From NCBI GenBank assembly GCA_963836735.1, contig CAWIKP010000037.1, positions 496,001 to 560,000 on the forward strand: a stretch of 64,000 nt of DNA. Reading direction: 5' to 3'. A model generated the notes under the pieces. That model did no database searches and was not told the origin of the DNA. It saw nothing but the letters and a program-made list of their open reading frames with translations. The stretch comes from JACCXG01 sp963836735 (GTDB lineage: Bacteria; Acidobacteriota; Vicinamibacteria; Vicinamibacterales; 2-12-FULL-66-21). How positions within the stretch are numbered: position 1 is the first letter of the stretch; each line of letters starts with the position of its first letter. The position numbers and the translations under genes were made by a program. Positions 10,780 through 21,881 of this stretch are shown here, piece after piece.

Positions 10780-12242
10780 ATGCCCACCGAATTCAAGATC
10801 CCCGAGCTCGGGGAAAACGTCACCGCCGGCGATGTCGTCCGGGTGCTGGTGAAGGCCGGCGACACCATCGAGAAGGATCAGCCGGTTCTCGAGCTCGAGA
10901 CCGACAAGGCGACGATCGAGGTGCCGTCGAGCGTCAGCGGCACGGTCCGGGACGTCAAGGTCAAGCCAGGCGACAAGGTCAAGGTCGGGCAGGTCGTCTT
11001 GACGGTCGGCGATGCCGGAGGGGCCGCGAGCAAGGCGGCGGAAAAACCGGCCGAGAAGCCTGCCGCCGAGAAGACCGAGGCCGAGCAGGGCGAGCGCGCG
11101 GCGAAAGCGCCGGCCGCCGACCAGTCGAAGGAAGCCGCGGCCGACAGGGCACCGAAGCCGAAGCCGCAGCCGGCGGGCGCCGCCGAGGAAGGCGGGCTCA
11201 GCCAGGCCGCCACGCCGGAGCGCAAAGACGAAGGGGACGAAGACGAGGACAAGCCGCGGCAGAAACCGCGCGGCGAAGTCGTGGACATCAACCGTGGGGC
11301 GCGCGCGGGTCAGCAGCCGCAGGCGACGCCGGCCGAAGCCGGAGCCGCCGCGGGGGCCCGCCGCTCCAGCCGCGCCTTCGGTGCGCCGCCTGGCGCGCGA
11401 GCTCGGCGTCGACATCGCCCTGGTCTCCGGCGGCGGTCCCGAGGGACGCATCAGCACTCGAGGACGTTCAGCTCTACGTGAAGAACGCCCTGGCCGACAT
11501 CCAGGCAGGCGGCGCCGCGGCGCGCCGGCCGCCGCGCCGCTGCCGGATTTCAGCAAGTGGGGCGAGGTCGAGCGCAAGCCGATGAGCAACATCCGCCGCA
11601 AGACCGCGGAGCATCTCGGTCACGCCTGGAGCGTCATCCCGCACGTCACCCAGCACGACCGCGCGGACATCACCGCGGTCGAAGGGCTGCGCAAGCGCTA
11701 CGCGCCGCAGGCCGAGAAGGCCGGCGGCAAGCTGACGATGACGGCGATCGCGCTGAAGATCGTCGCCGGCGCGCTGCAGCGGTTCCCGCAGTTCAACAGC
11801 TCGATCGACACGGCGCAGCAACGAGATCATCTACAAGAAGTCGATTCACGTCGGCGTGGCCGCCGACACGCCGCGCGGCCTGCTGGTGCCGGTGATTCGC
11901 GACGTCGATCGCAAGGGCATCTTCGATCTCTCGAAGGAGCTCGCGCTGGCGTCCGAGAAGTCGCGGAGCGGCAAGCTCGGGCTCGAGGACATGCAGGGCG
12001 CCGGCTTCACGATCACCAATCTCGGCGGGATCGGCGGCACCTCGTTCACGCCGATCGTCAACTGGCCCGAAGTGGCGATTCTTGGCGTCTCGCGGGCGAC
12101 CTGGGAACCGGTCTGGCGCCCGGCGAGCGTCGAAGACGAGGGCACGTTCGAGCCGCGCCTGATGCTGCCGCTGTCGCTGTCCTACGATCACCGCGTCATC
12201 GACGGCGCCGATGCGGCGCGCTTCCTTCGCTGGGTCGTGTGA
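10780..12242 (+). CDS. aceF: Dihydrolipoyl acetyltransferase, PDH E2 (frame-broken)
   Basis: Carries the swinging lipoyl arm and the acetyltransferase core of the PDH complex. The N-terminal lipoyl domain has ETDKATIEVPS with the lipoyl Lys at residue 43. A long Ala/Pro/Lys/Glu-rich hinge follows, then a subunit-binding domain (VRRLARELGVDIALV) and a catalytic domain ending with SYDHRVIDGADAARFLRW, which holds the active-site His and Asp. One lipoyl domain only; about 487 residues. Frame changes occur near 11370, 11459, 11510 and 11820. The chosen ATG (10780) gives the conserved start MPTEFKIPELGE; in-frame ATGs further upstream lie in the repeat. Lipoylation would come from LipA encoded nearby. 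Confidence 0.92.
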
Positions 12243-12272
12243 AGCGTTCGAACAGCCGTTCGTGCTGTCGCT

Positions 12273-13732
12273 GTGACCACTTCTTCCTCCAATCCTCACG
12301 TCGTCGTCATCGGCGCCGGTCCCGGCGGGTACGCGGCGGCGTTCTACGCCGCCGACCTCGGCATGAAGGTGTCGCTGGTCGACCCGGCCGAGAACCCGGG
12401 CGGCGTCTGCCTCTATCGCGGCTGTATTCCGTCGAAGGCGCTGCTGCACGTCGCCAAGCTGGTCGAGGAAGCGAAGCACGCGGAAGCCTGGGGCGTGAGG
12501 TTCGGAGCGCCCGCGATCGACCTCGACCGGCTGCGCGGGTTCAAGGAGAAGGTCGTCAACCAGCTGACCGGCGGACTCGGACAGCTGTCGAAGCAGCGCA
12601 AGATTTCGTACGTGCGCGGCACCGCGGCGTTTTCGCGACGCGCACACGCTCGAGATCACCGCGGAGGACGGGAAGAAGAGCACCCTCGGCTTCGACTACG
12701 CGGTGATCGCCACCGGCTCGCGACCAGGCACGGTTCCCGGGATGTCGATCGAGAGCCCGCGACTGATGGACTCGACCGGCGCGCTCGAGCTGCCCGACAT
12801 CCCGAAGTCGCTGCTCGTCGTTGGCGGCGGCTACATCGGCCTGGAGCTCGGGAGCGTCTATGCCGCGCTCGGCACCAAGGTGACGGTCGTCGAGATGACG
12901 GCCGGCCTGCTGCCGGGCGCGGATCGCGATCTCGTCAACATCCTCGCGAAGCGGATCGAGAAGATCTGCGAGGCGGTGCTCCTCAACACCAAGGTCGTGG
13001 CGATGAAGGAGGCGGGCGAGGGGATCGCCGTGAGGTTCGAAGGGGAGGGACTAGGCCCTTCGACAGGCTCAGGGCAGGGCGATCGGCCGGAGGAGCAGAC
13101 CTTCGATCGCGTCCTGGTCTCGATCGGACGGCGGCCGAATGGCGCGGTGCCGGGGCTCGACAAGACGCGGGTGAAGGTGAACCAGCGCGGCTACATCGAG
13201 GTGGACGAGAAGCTCCAGACCGCCGAGCCCTCGATCTACGCGATCGGCGACGTGGTCGGCGAACCGATGCTCGCGCACAAGGCCTCGCACGAGGGGCGCG
13301 TCGCGGTCGAGGCGATTGCCGGCGAGAAGGTGGCCTTCGAGCCGCTCGCGATCCCGGCGGTCGTGTTCACGGATCCCGAGCTGGCGTGGTGCGGCCTGAC
13401 CGAGAGCGACGCGCAGAAGCAGGGGCGCAAGGTCACGGTCGCCCGCTTTCCCGTGGGCCGCCTCGGGCCGTGCGCTCACGCTCGATCGGACCGACGGCCT
13501 CACCAAGCTGCTGATCGATCCGGAAACGACCCGCATCCTCGGCGTCGGCATCGTCGGTCCCGGCGCCGGCGAGCTGATCGCCGAGGGCGCGCTCGCGATC
13601 GAGATGGGCGCGAACGCGACCGACCTGAAGATGACGATCCACCCGCATCCGACGCTGTCGGAGACCCTCATGGAGTCCGCAGAGGTGTTCTTCGGGCACG
13701 CGACGCACGTCTACCGGCCAAAGCGCGGCTGA
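12273..13732 (+). CDS. lpdA: Dihydrolipoamide dehydrogenase, PDH E3 (frame-broken)
   Basis: A flavoprotein that reoxidises the lipoyl arm with NAD. The GTG start at 12273 is 30 bases after aceF. Motifs: FAD-binding VVIGAGPGGYAAA, redox disulfide in GGVCLYRGCIPSK, NAD-binding VVGGGYIGLELGSVYAALG, second FAD motif IYAIGDVVGEPML, and the C-terminal catalytic HPHPTLSETLMESAE. About 485 residues. Frames change near 12632 and 13445; the second is removed if one C is dropped, giving FPWAASGRALTL. A palindromic insert encoding GPSTGSGQG lies in a surface loop at about 13053-13080. Last gene of the operon, followed by GC-rich hairpins. Confidence 0.93.
13053..13080 (+). repeat. Protein-coding palindromic repeat inside lpdA
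   Basis: The stretch containing CCCTTCGACAGGCTCAGGGC followed by AGGGC is a short palindrome read as GPSTGSGQG within the lipoamide dehydrogenase. It keeps the frame. It resembles widespread intragenic palindromes found in some environmental genomes, comparable in concept to the Rickettsia palindromic elements. I saw no second copy in this window. Confidence 0.6.
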
Positions 13733-13756
13733 GCCTCTTCGGCCGCTGTTCGCTTG

Positions 13757-14814
13757 TCACGCCGCCTTCGGCGGTTGCGGCCTTCGGCCGCCTTCACGAC
13801 GACACGACGACACGACGAGACGACGCTCGACGGCCGACGGACGGCGCCACGCGCTGCACACGGCGGCAGGACGACTCACGATGAAAGCCTTGTCAGTCCT
13901 TCGACGGATTACTATCGCGGCCGCGCCGCGCTTCGCGCGGCTCGTGAGGGCCGACGTCGCCGTCAACGGTCGAGCCGCTGATATTGGCCAGTTGTCTTCG
14001 TGGGCCTCGGTGCTCTTCGACGCTTGCTTCGTGGCCAGGCGCTTCGTCGATCGTCGTGTCGTCGTGCCGTCGTCCAAGCGCGAAGCGCAACCGTGGATCC
14101 GATCGCAGCGTGACAGTGAGTGTCGGCCGAAGAGACTCACCGGGCCGCTAAACGTCGCGCACGTAGCGAAGACCGACGCCAGCATCTCCGGCGTCAGCTT
14201 CTTCGTGTTCGTATTCTGGCGGCTCGGGTGGTAGGACGCGACCACCGCTGGGCCGCCTTTGGGCTCGTAGACCAGTCCATGCCCGAAGACCGGACGCGCC
14301 GCAGACCGGACGCCGCGATCTTTCAGCAGGCGCCACGCCGCATCGAATCCGATTTTTCCCAGCGCCACGATCACCCGCACCCGTGCAGGGCGGCGGTCTC
14401 GGCGACCAGGTGGGGATGGCAGGCGGCGATCTCATCGGGCGTAGGCTTGTTGTCGGGCGGCGCGCAGCGGACAGCGGCGACGATGTACGCGTCGGTCAGC
14501 GCGAGACCGTCATCTGCACGCTGCGAGGTCGTGATGTTGGCGAACCCGGCGCCGTGCATCGCGGTCATCAGGAAATCGCCCGATCCATCGCCGGTGAAGA
14601 CGCGGCCCGTCCGATTGGCGCCGTGCGCCGCGGGGGCGAGGCCGAGCACCAGGATTCGTGCATTCGGGTCGCCGAAGCCGGGCACCGGGCGGCCCCAGTA
14701 CGTGTCGTTGCGATGTGCGGCTTTCTTGTCCGCCGCGATGCGCGCACAGTAGGTGCGCAGCCGCTCGCAGCGCGTGCAGGTGATGATGTCGTGACGAACG
14801 GACTCGAGAGTCAC
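13757..14814 (-). CDS. Uracil-DNA glycosylase, family 5 (UdgB-like), with repeat-encoded tail
   Basis: Removes uracil and other deaminated bases from DNA. The GTG start (14814-14812) overlaps the lipA stop as GTGA. The N-terminal Cys set (CTRCERLRTYC) suggests the iron-sulfur cluster of this superfamily. GLAPAAHGANRTGRVFTGD is the family-5 active-site region, and SYHPSRQNTNTKKLT is the DNA-intercalation motif. One frame change lies near 14385. The expected end is about 14130, but no stop follows the domain: the frame stays open through the octad repeat to 13757, adding about 120 low-complexity residues. Either the repeat has replaced the normal stop or the stop was lost by an indel. Confidence 0.82.
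13761..13794 (+). terminator. Tandem GC hairpins after lpdA
   Basis: GCCGCCTTCGGCGG and GCGGCCTTCGGCCGC each fold into a stem with a TTCG loop about 30 bases after the lpdA stop. Only CTT follows, not a long T run, so termination would be weak or factor-assisted. It marks the end of the PDH operon, facing the convergent udg gene. Confidence 0.45.
13795..14076. repeat. Octad inverted arms (ACACGACG) around a 220-base core
   Basis: The left arm (13795-13825) repeats ACGACACG with period eight. The right arm (14047-14076) is TCGTCGTGTCGTCGTGCCG, its reverse complement. Between them lies about 220 bases with further palindromes such as CGCGCCGCGCTTCGCGCGG and no recognisable gene. The whole block sits between the convergent lpdA and udg genes, and udg appears to read through it. 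Confidence 0.7.
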
Positions 14815-15738
14815 CGAGTGCGGGCTTCGAGGGCTTCAGTCTGCTCGTGCGCGTGGTACGAGCTGCGCACCAGCGGCCCCGACTCGACGTGCCCGAGCCC
14901 GAGCTCGAGCCCGATCCGCTTCAGCTCCGCGAATTCCGCGGGCGTGTAGTAGCGGTCCATCGGGACGTTCGCCAGCGACGGCCGCAGATACTGGCCGATG
15001 GTGACGATCCGGCAGCCCACCGAGCTCAGATCGCGGAGCGTCTGCACCACCTCGTCCCACTGTTCCCCCAGGCCGACCATGAGCCCCGACTTCGTGGGAA
15101 TCTCGGGGGCGTAGGTCCGGGAGCGGTCGAGCAGCTGCAGGGCCCGCTCGTAGCGGCCGCCGGGGCGCGTCGTCCGATACAGCCGCGGCACGGTTTCGAT
15201 GTTGTGATTGAGCACATCGGGGCGCGCGTCGAGGACGGTGTGCAGCGGCGGCTCTTCGCCCTTGAAGTCGGGGATCAGCACCTCGATGCGGCAGTGCGGC
15301 AGGCGGGCGCGGGTTTCCCGGATCGTCCGGGCGAAGTGTCCGGCGCCGCAGTCGTCGAGGTCGTCGCGATCGACCGACGTCACCACCACATAATCCAGAC
15401 CCATCGCGTGAATGGCACTCGCGACCTTGACCGGCTCGTCCTGGTCGGGCGGCGCCGGCTTGCCGTGCGTGACGTTGCAGTAGCCGCACGACCGCGTGCA
15501 GGTATCGCCGAGGATCATGAACGTGGCGGTGCCGTGGTGCCAGCACTCGCCGATGTTCGGGCAATTCGCTTCCTCGCACACGGTGTGCAGTCCCGAGCTC
15601 TCGCATGATGCCCTTGAGGCGGAGATAGTTCTCCGACCCCGGCGCGCGGACCTTGAGCCAGTCGGGTTTGGGCACCCGCGCAATCGAGTCAGCGCGCTTC
15701 TTGCGGCCGCGAATGAAAGTCAGTGGAGCTGTGGACAT
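14811..15738 (-). CDS. lipA: Lipoyl synthase
   Basis: A radical-SAM enzyme inserting two sulfurs into octanoyl groups on E2 proteins such as the neighbouring AceF. The start MSTAPLTFIRGRKKRAD is at 15738. The auxiliary cluster motif is CEEANCPNIGEC and the radical-SAM motif CTRSCGYCNV. RSSYHAHEQTEAL near the C terminus contains the conserved RSSY Ser ligand. One extra base near 15600 splits KGIMRELG from LHTVCEEA; removing it gives a 308-residue protein of normal length. Translationally coupled to udg. Its 5' side faces an octad repeat and a divergent hydrolase gene. Confidence 0.95.
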
Positions 15739-15772
15739 CTGAGAGTATTCGCCGCCCGTGGCCCGCCGCCGC

Positions 15773-15820
15773 AGACCGCGGACCAGCGGACCAGCGGACC
15801 GCGGACCAGCGGACCGCGGA
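15773..15820. repeat. Octad array (GGACCAGC type) between lipA and the UPF0173 gene
   Basis: GCGGACCAGCGGACCAGCGG and following copies with GGACCGC variants fill the divergent intergenic gap. This is the reverse complement of the GTCCGCTG array found after the same hydrolase gene, so that gene is bracketed by inverted copies of one octamer. Confidence 0.8.
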
Positions 15821-15831
15821 TTCATTGATTA

Positions 15832-15837
15832 TATGAT
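15832..15837 (+). promoter_or_regulatory. Possible -10 box, leaderless start
   Basis: TATGAT lies seven bases before the ATG at 15845. Transcription would then begin at or within a base or two of the start codon. No clear -35 box, because the octad array occupies that position. Confidence 0.35.
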
Positions 15838-15844
15838 CCCGCCT

Positions 15845-16546
15845 ATGTCCCGCCTTTCCATCACCTGGCTCGGCCATGCGACGTTCATCATCACGACGCC
15901 TGGAGGGAAGCGCATCGTTACCGACCCGTGGCTGGAGGGAAATCCGATGTGTCCCGCCGATCGCCGGCGGATCGACGCGGCGGATCTCATTCTGCTGACC
16001 CATGGACATTCGGATCACTCCGGCGACATCGTCAATGTCGCCCGTGCGACCAACGCGCCGGTCGTCGCCGTGCACGAACTGTCGATCTGGCTGCAGAAGA
16101 AGGGGCTGCAGAACGTGGTCGGCATGGGCGTCGGCGGCACGGTGACCGTGGCCGGCCTCGAGGTCAGCATGGTCCCGGCGGTCCACACCAGCAGCGTGGT
16201 CGAGAACGACCAGATCGTCTATCTCGGAGTTCCAACCGGATTCGTCGTGAAGATGGAGGATGGCCGCGCGTTCTACTTCGCCGGTGACACGGCCCTTTTC
16301 GGCGATATGCGGCTGATCGGAGAAGTCCACAAGCCGGAGATTGCGTTCCTGCCGATCGGCGATCACTACACGATGGGCCCTGACGCCGCGGCTCGCGCTG
16401 CGGCGCTCCTCGGCGTACGCCAGGTCGTTCCCATGCATTTCGGGACGTTCCCTGTCCTGACCGGAACACCGGATCGGCTGAAGCGCCTGGTCGAGCCAGG
16501 GTCGGTCGACGTCCTCGTGTTGAAGCCGGGGGAGACGGCGTCGTAG
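15845..16546 (+). CDS. UPF0173 metal-dependent hydrolase (metallo-beta-lactamase fold)
   Basis: A 233-residue intact cytoplasmic protein. It starts MSRLSITWLGHATF, has the metal-binding HGHSDHSGD and later ligands VPAVHTS, FAGDTALF and PMHFGTFP, which match the UPF0173 group of MBL-fold hydrolases. The ATG at 15845 is preferred over 15833 because the family begins just before ITWLGHA and a -10-like TATGAT sits seven bases upstream. The substrate of the family is unknown. Both sides carry octad repeats. Confidence 0.9.
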   Translation: MSRLSITWLGHATFIITTPGGKRIVTDPWLEGNPMCPADRRRIDAADLILLTHGHSDHSGDIVNVARATNAPVVAVHELSIWLQKKGLQNVVGMGVGGTVTVAGLEVSMVPAVHTSSVVENDQIVYLGVPTGFVVKMEDGRAFYFAGDTALFGDMRLIGEVHKPEIAFLPIGDHYTMGPDAAARAAALLGVRQVVPMHFGTFPVLTGTPDRLKRLVEPGSVDVLVLKPGETAS

Positions 16547-16746
16547 TCCGCTGGTCCGCTGGTCCGCTGGTCCGCTGGACCGCTGGTCCGCTAGACCGCT
16601 GGTCGGACGCTGGACCGCTGGACCGCTCGTGCGCTGGACCGGGAATCACTCATCATCAGGGCCCGATTTCGCAAGCTCGATCCGGGACTTCACGGGCCCG
16701 ACGCGGTCCACGCGGACCCGCGGACCCGCGGACCAGCGGTCCAGCC
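16547..16746. repeat. Octad inverted arms (GTCCGCTG / CAGCGGAC)
   Basis: The array starts in the base after the UPF0173 stop codon: GGTCCGCTGGTCCGCTGG with later GGACCGCT variants, to about 16640. After a 60-base loop, the right arm (about 16704-16744) reads CGGACCCGCGGACCAGCGG. Period eight. This fills most of the 288-base gap before the next gene. Confidence 0.85.
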
Positions 16747-16834
16747 GCGACCCCGATTTATTACCCCCACAGATGACTTCCATGAGTTCTTTCTGCAGGC
16801 GCTGCATAAGTCGTCGCCGTTACAATTTCCACGT

Positions 16835-17065
16835 ATGACTCATCTAGGCTCCAACGCCACATCTCGCACGCTCACTGTCGTCCTGTCTGAATCGGAATGG
16901 CAGGCGCTACGCGCGGTTGAGCCCGACGCCGTCGGGTGGCTGCAGGAGAGGATCCGTGAGCGGCTCGGGACAGTCGAGCACGGAACCGCTGGGAACGACG
17001 AGAAGCCGGCGACGTCACATCGCGCCACCACGGCGTCCGGCTGGGGTGAGGACGTCTTCTCCTGA
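16835..17065 (+). CDS. Small protein of unknown function
   Basis: A 76-residue reading frame. It starts MTHLGSNATSRTLTVVLSES, has a central amphipathic stretch WLQERIRERLGTV and ends GWGEDVFS. No known domain is recognised, and there is no signal peptide or membrane segment. Support is modest: a TACAAT eight bases before the ATG could be the -10 box of a leaderless transcript, and it lies co-directionally 60 bases before boxC. It could be a small box-operon protein or a chance frame. Confidence 0.45.
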   Translation: MTHLGSNATSRTLTVVLSESEWQALRAVEPDAVGWLQERIRERLGTVEHGTAGNDEKPATSHRATTASGWGEDVFS

Positions 17066-17124
17066 GGCGGTGCGCCTCACCTCATCCTCGACCCCTGCCA
17101 TCGGCCATGTAGTAGGCTTGGCCG

Positions 17125-18789
<1,665 letters not shown>

Positions 18790-18790
18790 A

Positions 18791-18826
18791 TTAGCTGCCA
18801 GCTCCCAGCTGGCAGCCGGAAGCTAA
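18791..18826. repeat. Short hairpin of the heptad type
   Basis: TTAGCTGCCAGCT and AGCTGGCAGC...AGCTAA form a near-perfect stem filling the whole boxC-boxB gap. CAGCTCC/CAGCTGG units have the seven-base spacing of the larger elements. It may affect coupling or mRNA stability between the two genes. Confidence 0.6.
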
Positions 18827-18827
18827 A

Positions 18828-20249
18828 ATGATCTCACCCGAAAAAATCCCCAACAACGTCAACCTGTCGAGCAACAAGCGGTTGCAGCGGGCACTCGAGT
18901 ACTGGCAGCCGCAATACATCCAGTGGTGGCGGGATATGGGGCCGCAAGGGTTCCAGGACTACCACCAGGTGTACGTGCGGACGGCGATCAGCGTCGATCC
19001 GTCCGGGTGGGCGCACTTCGAATACGTCAAGCTGCCGGAGTACCGGTGGGGAATCTTCCTCGCCGACCCGGTGCACGATCGACGAATCGGGTTCGGGGAC
19101 TTCCTCGGCCAGCCGGTCTGGCAGGAAGTGCCTGGCGAGTTCCGCAACCAGCTGCGGCGGCTGATCGTGACGCAGGGAGACACCGAGCCGGCGAGCGTCG
19201 AGCAGCAGCGCTGGCTGGGGCAGCGGTGCCCGAGCCTGTACGATCTGCGCAACCTGTTCCAGGTCAACGTCGAAGAGGGACGGCACCTCTGGGCGATGGT
19301 CTACCTGCTGCACTCCTACTTCGGCCGCGACGGCCGCGACGAGGCCGAGGAGCTGCTCGCCCGGCAGAGCGGCAACCGCGACAAGCCCAGGATTCTCGAT
19401 GCCTTCAACGAGCCGATCGACAACTGGCTCGACTTCTTCATGTTCACGATGTTCACCGACCGCGACGGGAAGTCGCAGCTCCTGTCGTTGTCCGAGAGCT
19501 CACTCGATCCGCTGTCGCGGACGACGCGGTTCATGCTGACCGAAGAAGCACACCACATGTTCGTCGGCGAGACGGGTGTCGGCCGCATCATCGAGCGCAC
19601 CTGCCAGCTCCTGAGGCAGGCGGGGTTCTCGGAGGATGTGCGCAGGGTCGGCGGCATCGACGTGCCGACGATTCAGAAGTTCATCAATCTCTGGTTCAGC
19701 CTCTCGCTCGATCTGCACGGGAACGAGATCTCGACCAATGCCGCGTCCTACTTTGCCAACGGTTTGAAGGGACGGGCGCAGGAAGAGAAGTGGGACGACC
19801 ACGTCGTGACCGACCAGTTCTACGAGCTCGAGACGGCGGGCTCCGGCGGCCGGCTCGACCGCAAGACGATCCCGATGCGGACCGCGATGAACGAGGTCCT
19901 GCGCGATTGGTACGTCGGGGATTGTCAGGCCGGCGTCGACCGCTGGAACCGGATCTTCGAGAAGCACGGGATGTCCGAGCGGCTGCGCCTGCCGGATCGG
20001 AAATTCAACCGGGGCATCGGGATGTTCTCGTCGCTGCACTTCGATCCCAACGGTGCGCCGGTGTCCGACGACGACTGGCAGCGACGGACGCACGAGTGGC
20101 TGCCGTCGGAAGGCGACCGCGAGTACCTGCTCAGCATCATGGCCGAGCCGGTCTACGAGCCCGGGAAGTTCGCGAACTACATTGCGCCGCCGCTGCGGGG
20201 GATCAACCGGATGCCGATTGATTTCGAGTATGTGAGGACTGAAGCTTGA
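18828..20249 (+). CDS. boxB: Benzoyl-CoA 2,3-epoxidase, oxygenase subunit
   Basis: The di-iron oxygenase component of the box pathway, forming 2,3-epoxybenzoyl-CoA with electrons from the reductase BoxA. 473 intact residues, the usual length. Di-iron ligand helices: NVEEGRHLWAMVYLLHSYFG and MLTEEAHHMFVGETG. The opening IPNNVNLSSNKRLQRALE is typical of BoxB. No boxA reductase lies in this window, so electrons must come from elsewhere. It ends just before a heptad element and an aldehyde dehydrogenase gene. Confidence 0.95.
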   Translation: MISPEKIPNNVNLSSNKRLQRALEYWQPQYIQWWRDMGPQGFQDYHQVYVRTAISVDPSGWAHFEYVKLPEYRWGIFLADPVHDRRIGFGDFLGQPVWQEVPGEFRNQLRRLIVTQGDTEPASVEQQRWLGQRCPSLYDLRNLFQVNVEEGRHLWAMVYLLHSYFGRDGRDEAEELLARQSGNRDKPRILDAFNEPIDNWLDFFMFTMFTDRDGKSQLLSLSESSLDPLSRTTRFMLTEEAHHMFVGETGVGRIIERTCQLLRQAGFSEDVRRVGGIDVPTIQKFINLWFSLSLDLHGNEISTNAASYFANGLKGRAQEEKWDDHVVTDQFYELETAGSGGRLDRKTIPMRTAMNEVLRDWYVGDCQAGVDRWNRIFEKHGMSERLRLPDRKFNRGIGMFSSLHFDPNGAPVSDDDWQRRTHEWLPSEGDREYLLSIMAEPVYEPGKFANYIAPPLRGINRMPIDFEYVRTEA

Positions 20250-20257
20250 TCGGTCAC

Positions 20258-20393
20258 TCAAATCCCAAGCTCCAAGCTCCAAATCCCAAGGCACTCGCCA
20301 AATCCCAAGTGCCAAGGCGCGAGATTCTGGCGTTGTTTGGGTATTGAAGGTTGGGAGTGGATTGGGATTTGGAGCTTGGAGCTTGGGATTTGA
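20258..20393. repeat. Inverted heptad element B (AAGCTCC type)
   Basis: Starts about eight bases after the boxB stop. Left arm: AAATCCCAAGCTCCAAGCTCC and further copies to about 20312. Right arm: TTGGGATTTGGAGCTTGG, then AGCTTGGGATTTGAC at 20379-20393. The loop contains CGCGAGATTCTGGCG. The TTGAC end runs directly into the following coding frame. Confidence 0.88.
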
Positions 20394-21839
20394 CGAAAGA
20401 CTCTAAGAAACTCTTCATCAACAACGAATGGCAGCCCTCGTCGTCCGGCAAGACGATGTCGGTCGTGAACCCGGCGACCGAGGAGGTGATCGCCGAGGTC
20501 CCGGCGGCCGACAGGAGCGACGTCGATCGTGCGGTCGCCGCGGCGCGGGCGGCGTTCGCGGGGCCGTGGAGCAAGCTGTCGGCGCGGGAGCGCGGGCGGC
20601 TCGTTCGCAAGCTGGGCGAGCGGCTGATGGAGCGGGCCGACGACGTCGCGCGGCTCGAGACCCTTCACAACGGCAAGCCAATCAGCGAATCGCGGCAGAT
20701 CGAGATCCCGGCCGCGGCGGAGTGCTTCGAGTACTACGGCGGGTGGTCGGACAAGGTGATGGGGGAGACCATTCCGGTCAAGGGCAACTATCTCACCTAT
20801 ACGCTCCGCGAGCCGATAGGCGTGGTGGCGGCGATCGTGCCATGGAATTTTCCGCTGTTGCTGGCGGCATGGAAGATCGCGCCGGCGCTGGCCTGCGGCA
20901 ACGTCGTGATCCTGAAGCCGGCGAGCCAGACGCCGCTGACCGCGCTGGCCCTCGGTGAGCTCGCGATCGAGGTGGGTTTCCCGCCCGGCGTGCTCAACGT
21001 GATCACCGGCGCCGGATCGACCGTGGGGCAGGCGCTCGTCGAGCATCCCGGGATCGACAAGATCGCCTTCACCGGCGATACCAGCACCGGCAGATCGATC
21101 ATGAAGGGCGCTGCCGAGACGCTGAAGAAGATTACGCTCGAGCTCGGAGGCAAGTCTCCGAACATCGTGCTGGCCGACGCCGACATGGACGCCGCAATCC
21201 GCGGCGCGACCATCGGCATCTTCTACGGGAAGGGTGAGGTCTGCGCCGCCGGATCACGGCTGCTCGTCGATCGGGCGATCAAGGACGAGTTCCTGGACAA
21301 GCTCGCGGCGCGGACGAAGAAGATGGTGCCCGGGCGATCCGCTCGATCCGAAGACCCGCTACGGCGCGATTTCGTCGCGCAAGCAGCTCGATACCGTGCT
21401 GCGCTATATCGAGGCCGGAAAGACCGAAGGGGCCACGCTCGTGGCGGGGGGCGCGCGCGCCGACATCGGCACCGGCAAGGGCTACTTCGTGCAGCCGACG
21501 GTATTCGCCGACGTGAAGCCGTCGATGACGATCTCACGCGAGGAAATCTTCGGCCCGGTGCTGGCCGCGATCGACTTCGCCGATCTGGACGAGGCGATTG
21601 CGACCGCCAACGACAGCCCTTACGGCCTCGCGGCCGGCGTCTGGACACGCGACATCAAGAAGGCCCATTACGTCGCCCGCCAGCTGCAGGCGGGCACGGT
21701 CTGGATCAACACCTACAACGTGTACGACACCGCCGCGCCGTTCGGCGGCTACAAGCAGAGCGGGTTCGGCCGCGAGATGAGCGCCCACGCGCTGGAGCAC
21801 TACACGCAGGTGAAGTCGGTGTGGGTGGATCTGTCGTAG
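20390..21839 (+). CDS. NAD(P)-dependent aldehyde dehydrogenase
   Basis: About 483 residues of the betaine-aldehyde-dehydrogenase-like group. Motifs: VVAAIVPWNFPLLLAAWKIA, the cofactor site FTGDTSTG, catalytic Glu in LELGGKSP, the nucleophile region GEVCAAGSRLLVD, EEIFGPVL and PFGGYKQSGFGRE. One extra G near 21336 breaks the frame (VPG then DPLDPKTRYG). The start is uncertain: the first residues KLFINNEWQ follow a TTG at 20390 in the repeat's terminal TTGAC. After boxC-boxB it could act on the dehydroadipyl-CoA semialdehyde, but it is not of the usual BoxD type, so this is inference. Confidence 0.88.
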
Positions 21840-21862
21840 CTCGCGGGTTCGCGGGTTCGGGG
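21840..21862. repeat. Single-arm octad (CGCGGGTT)
   Basis: TCGCGGGTTCGCGGGTTCGG starts in the base after the aldehyde dehydrogenase stop codon. A related single arm in the opposite orientation (GAACCCCCGAACCCGCGAG) follows the thiolase stop near 39992. Confidence 0.6.
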
Positions 21863-21881
21863 TAATTCGTGGCGTCCTGTC

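Noticed and set aside
16547..16746. CRISPR-like array
   Set aside because: The units are 7-8 bases with no spacers between them, and no cas gene is present anywhere in the window.
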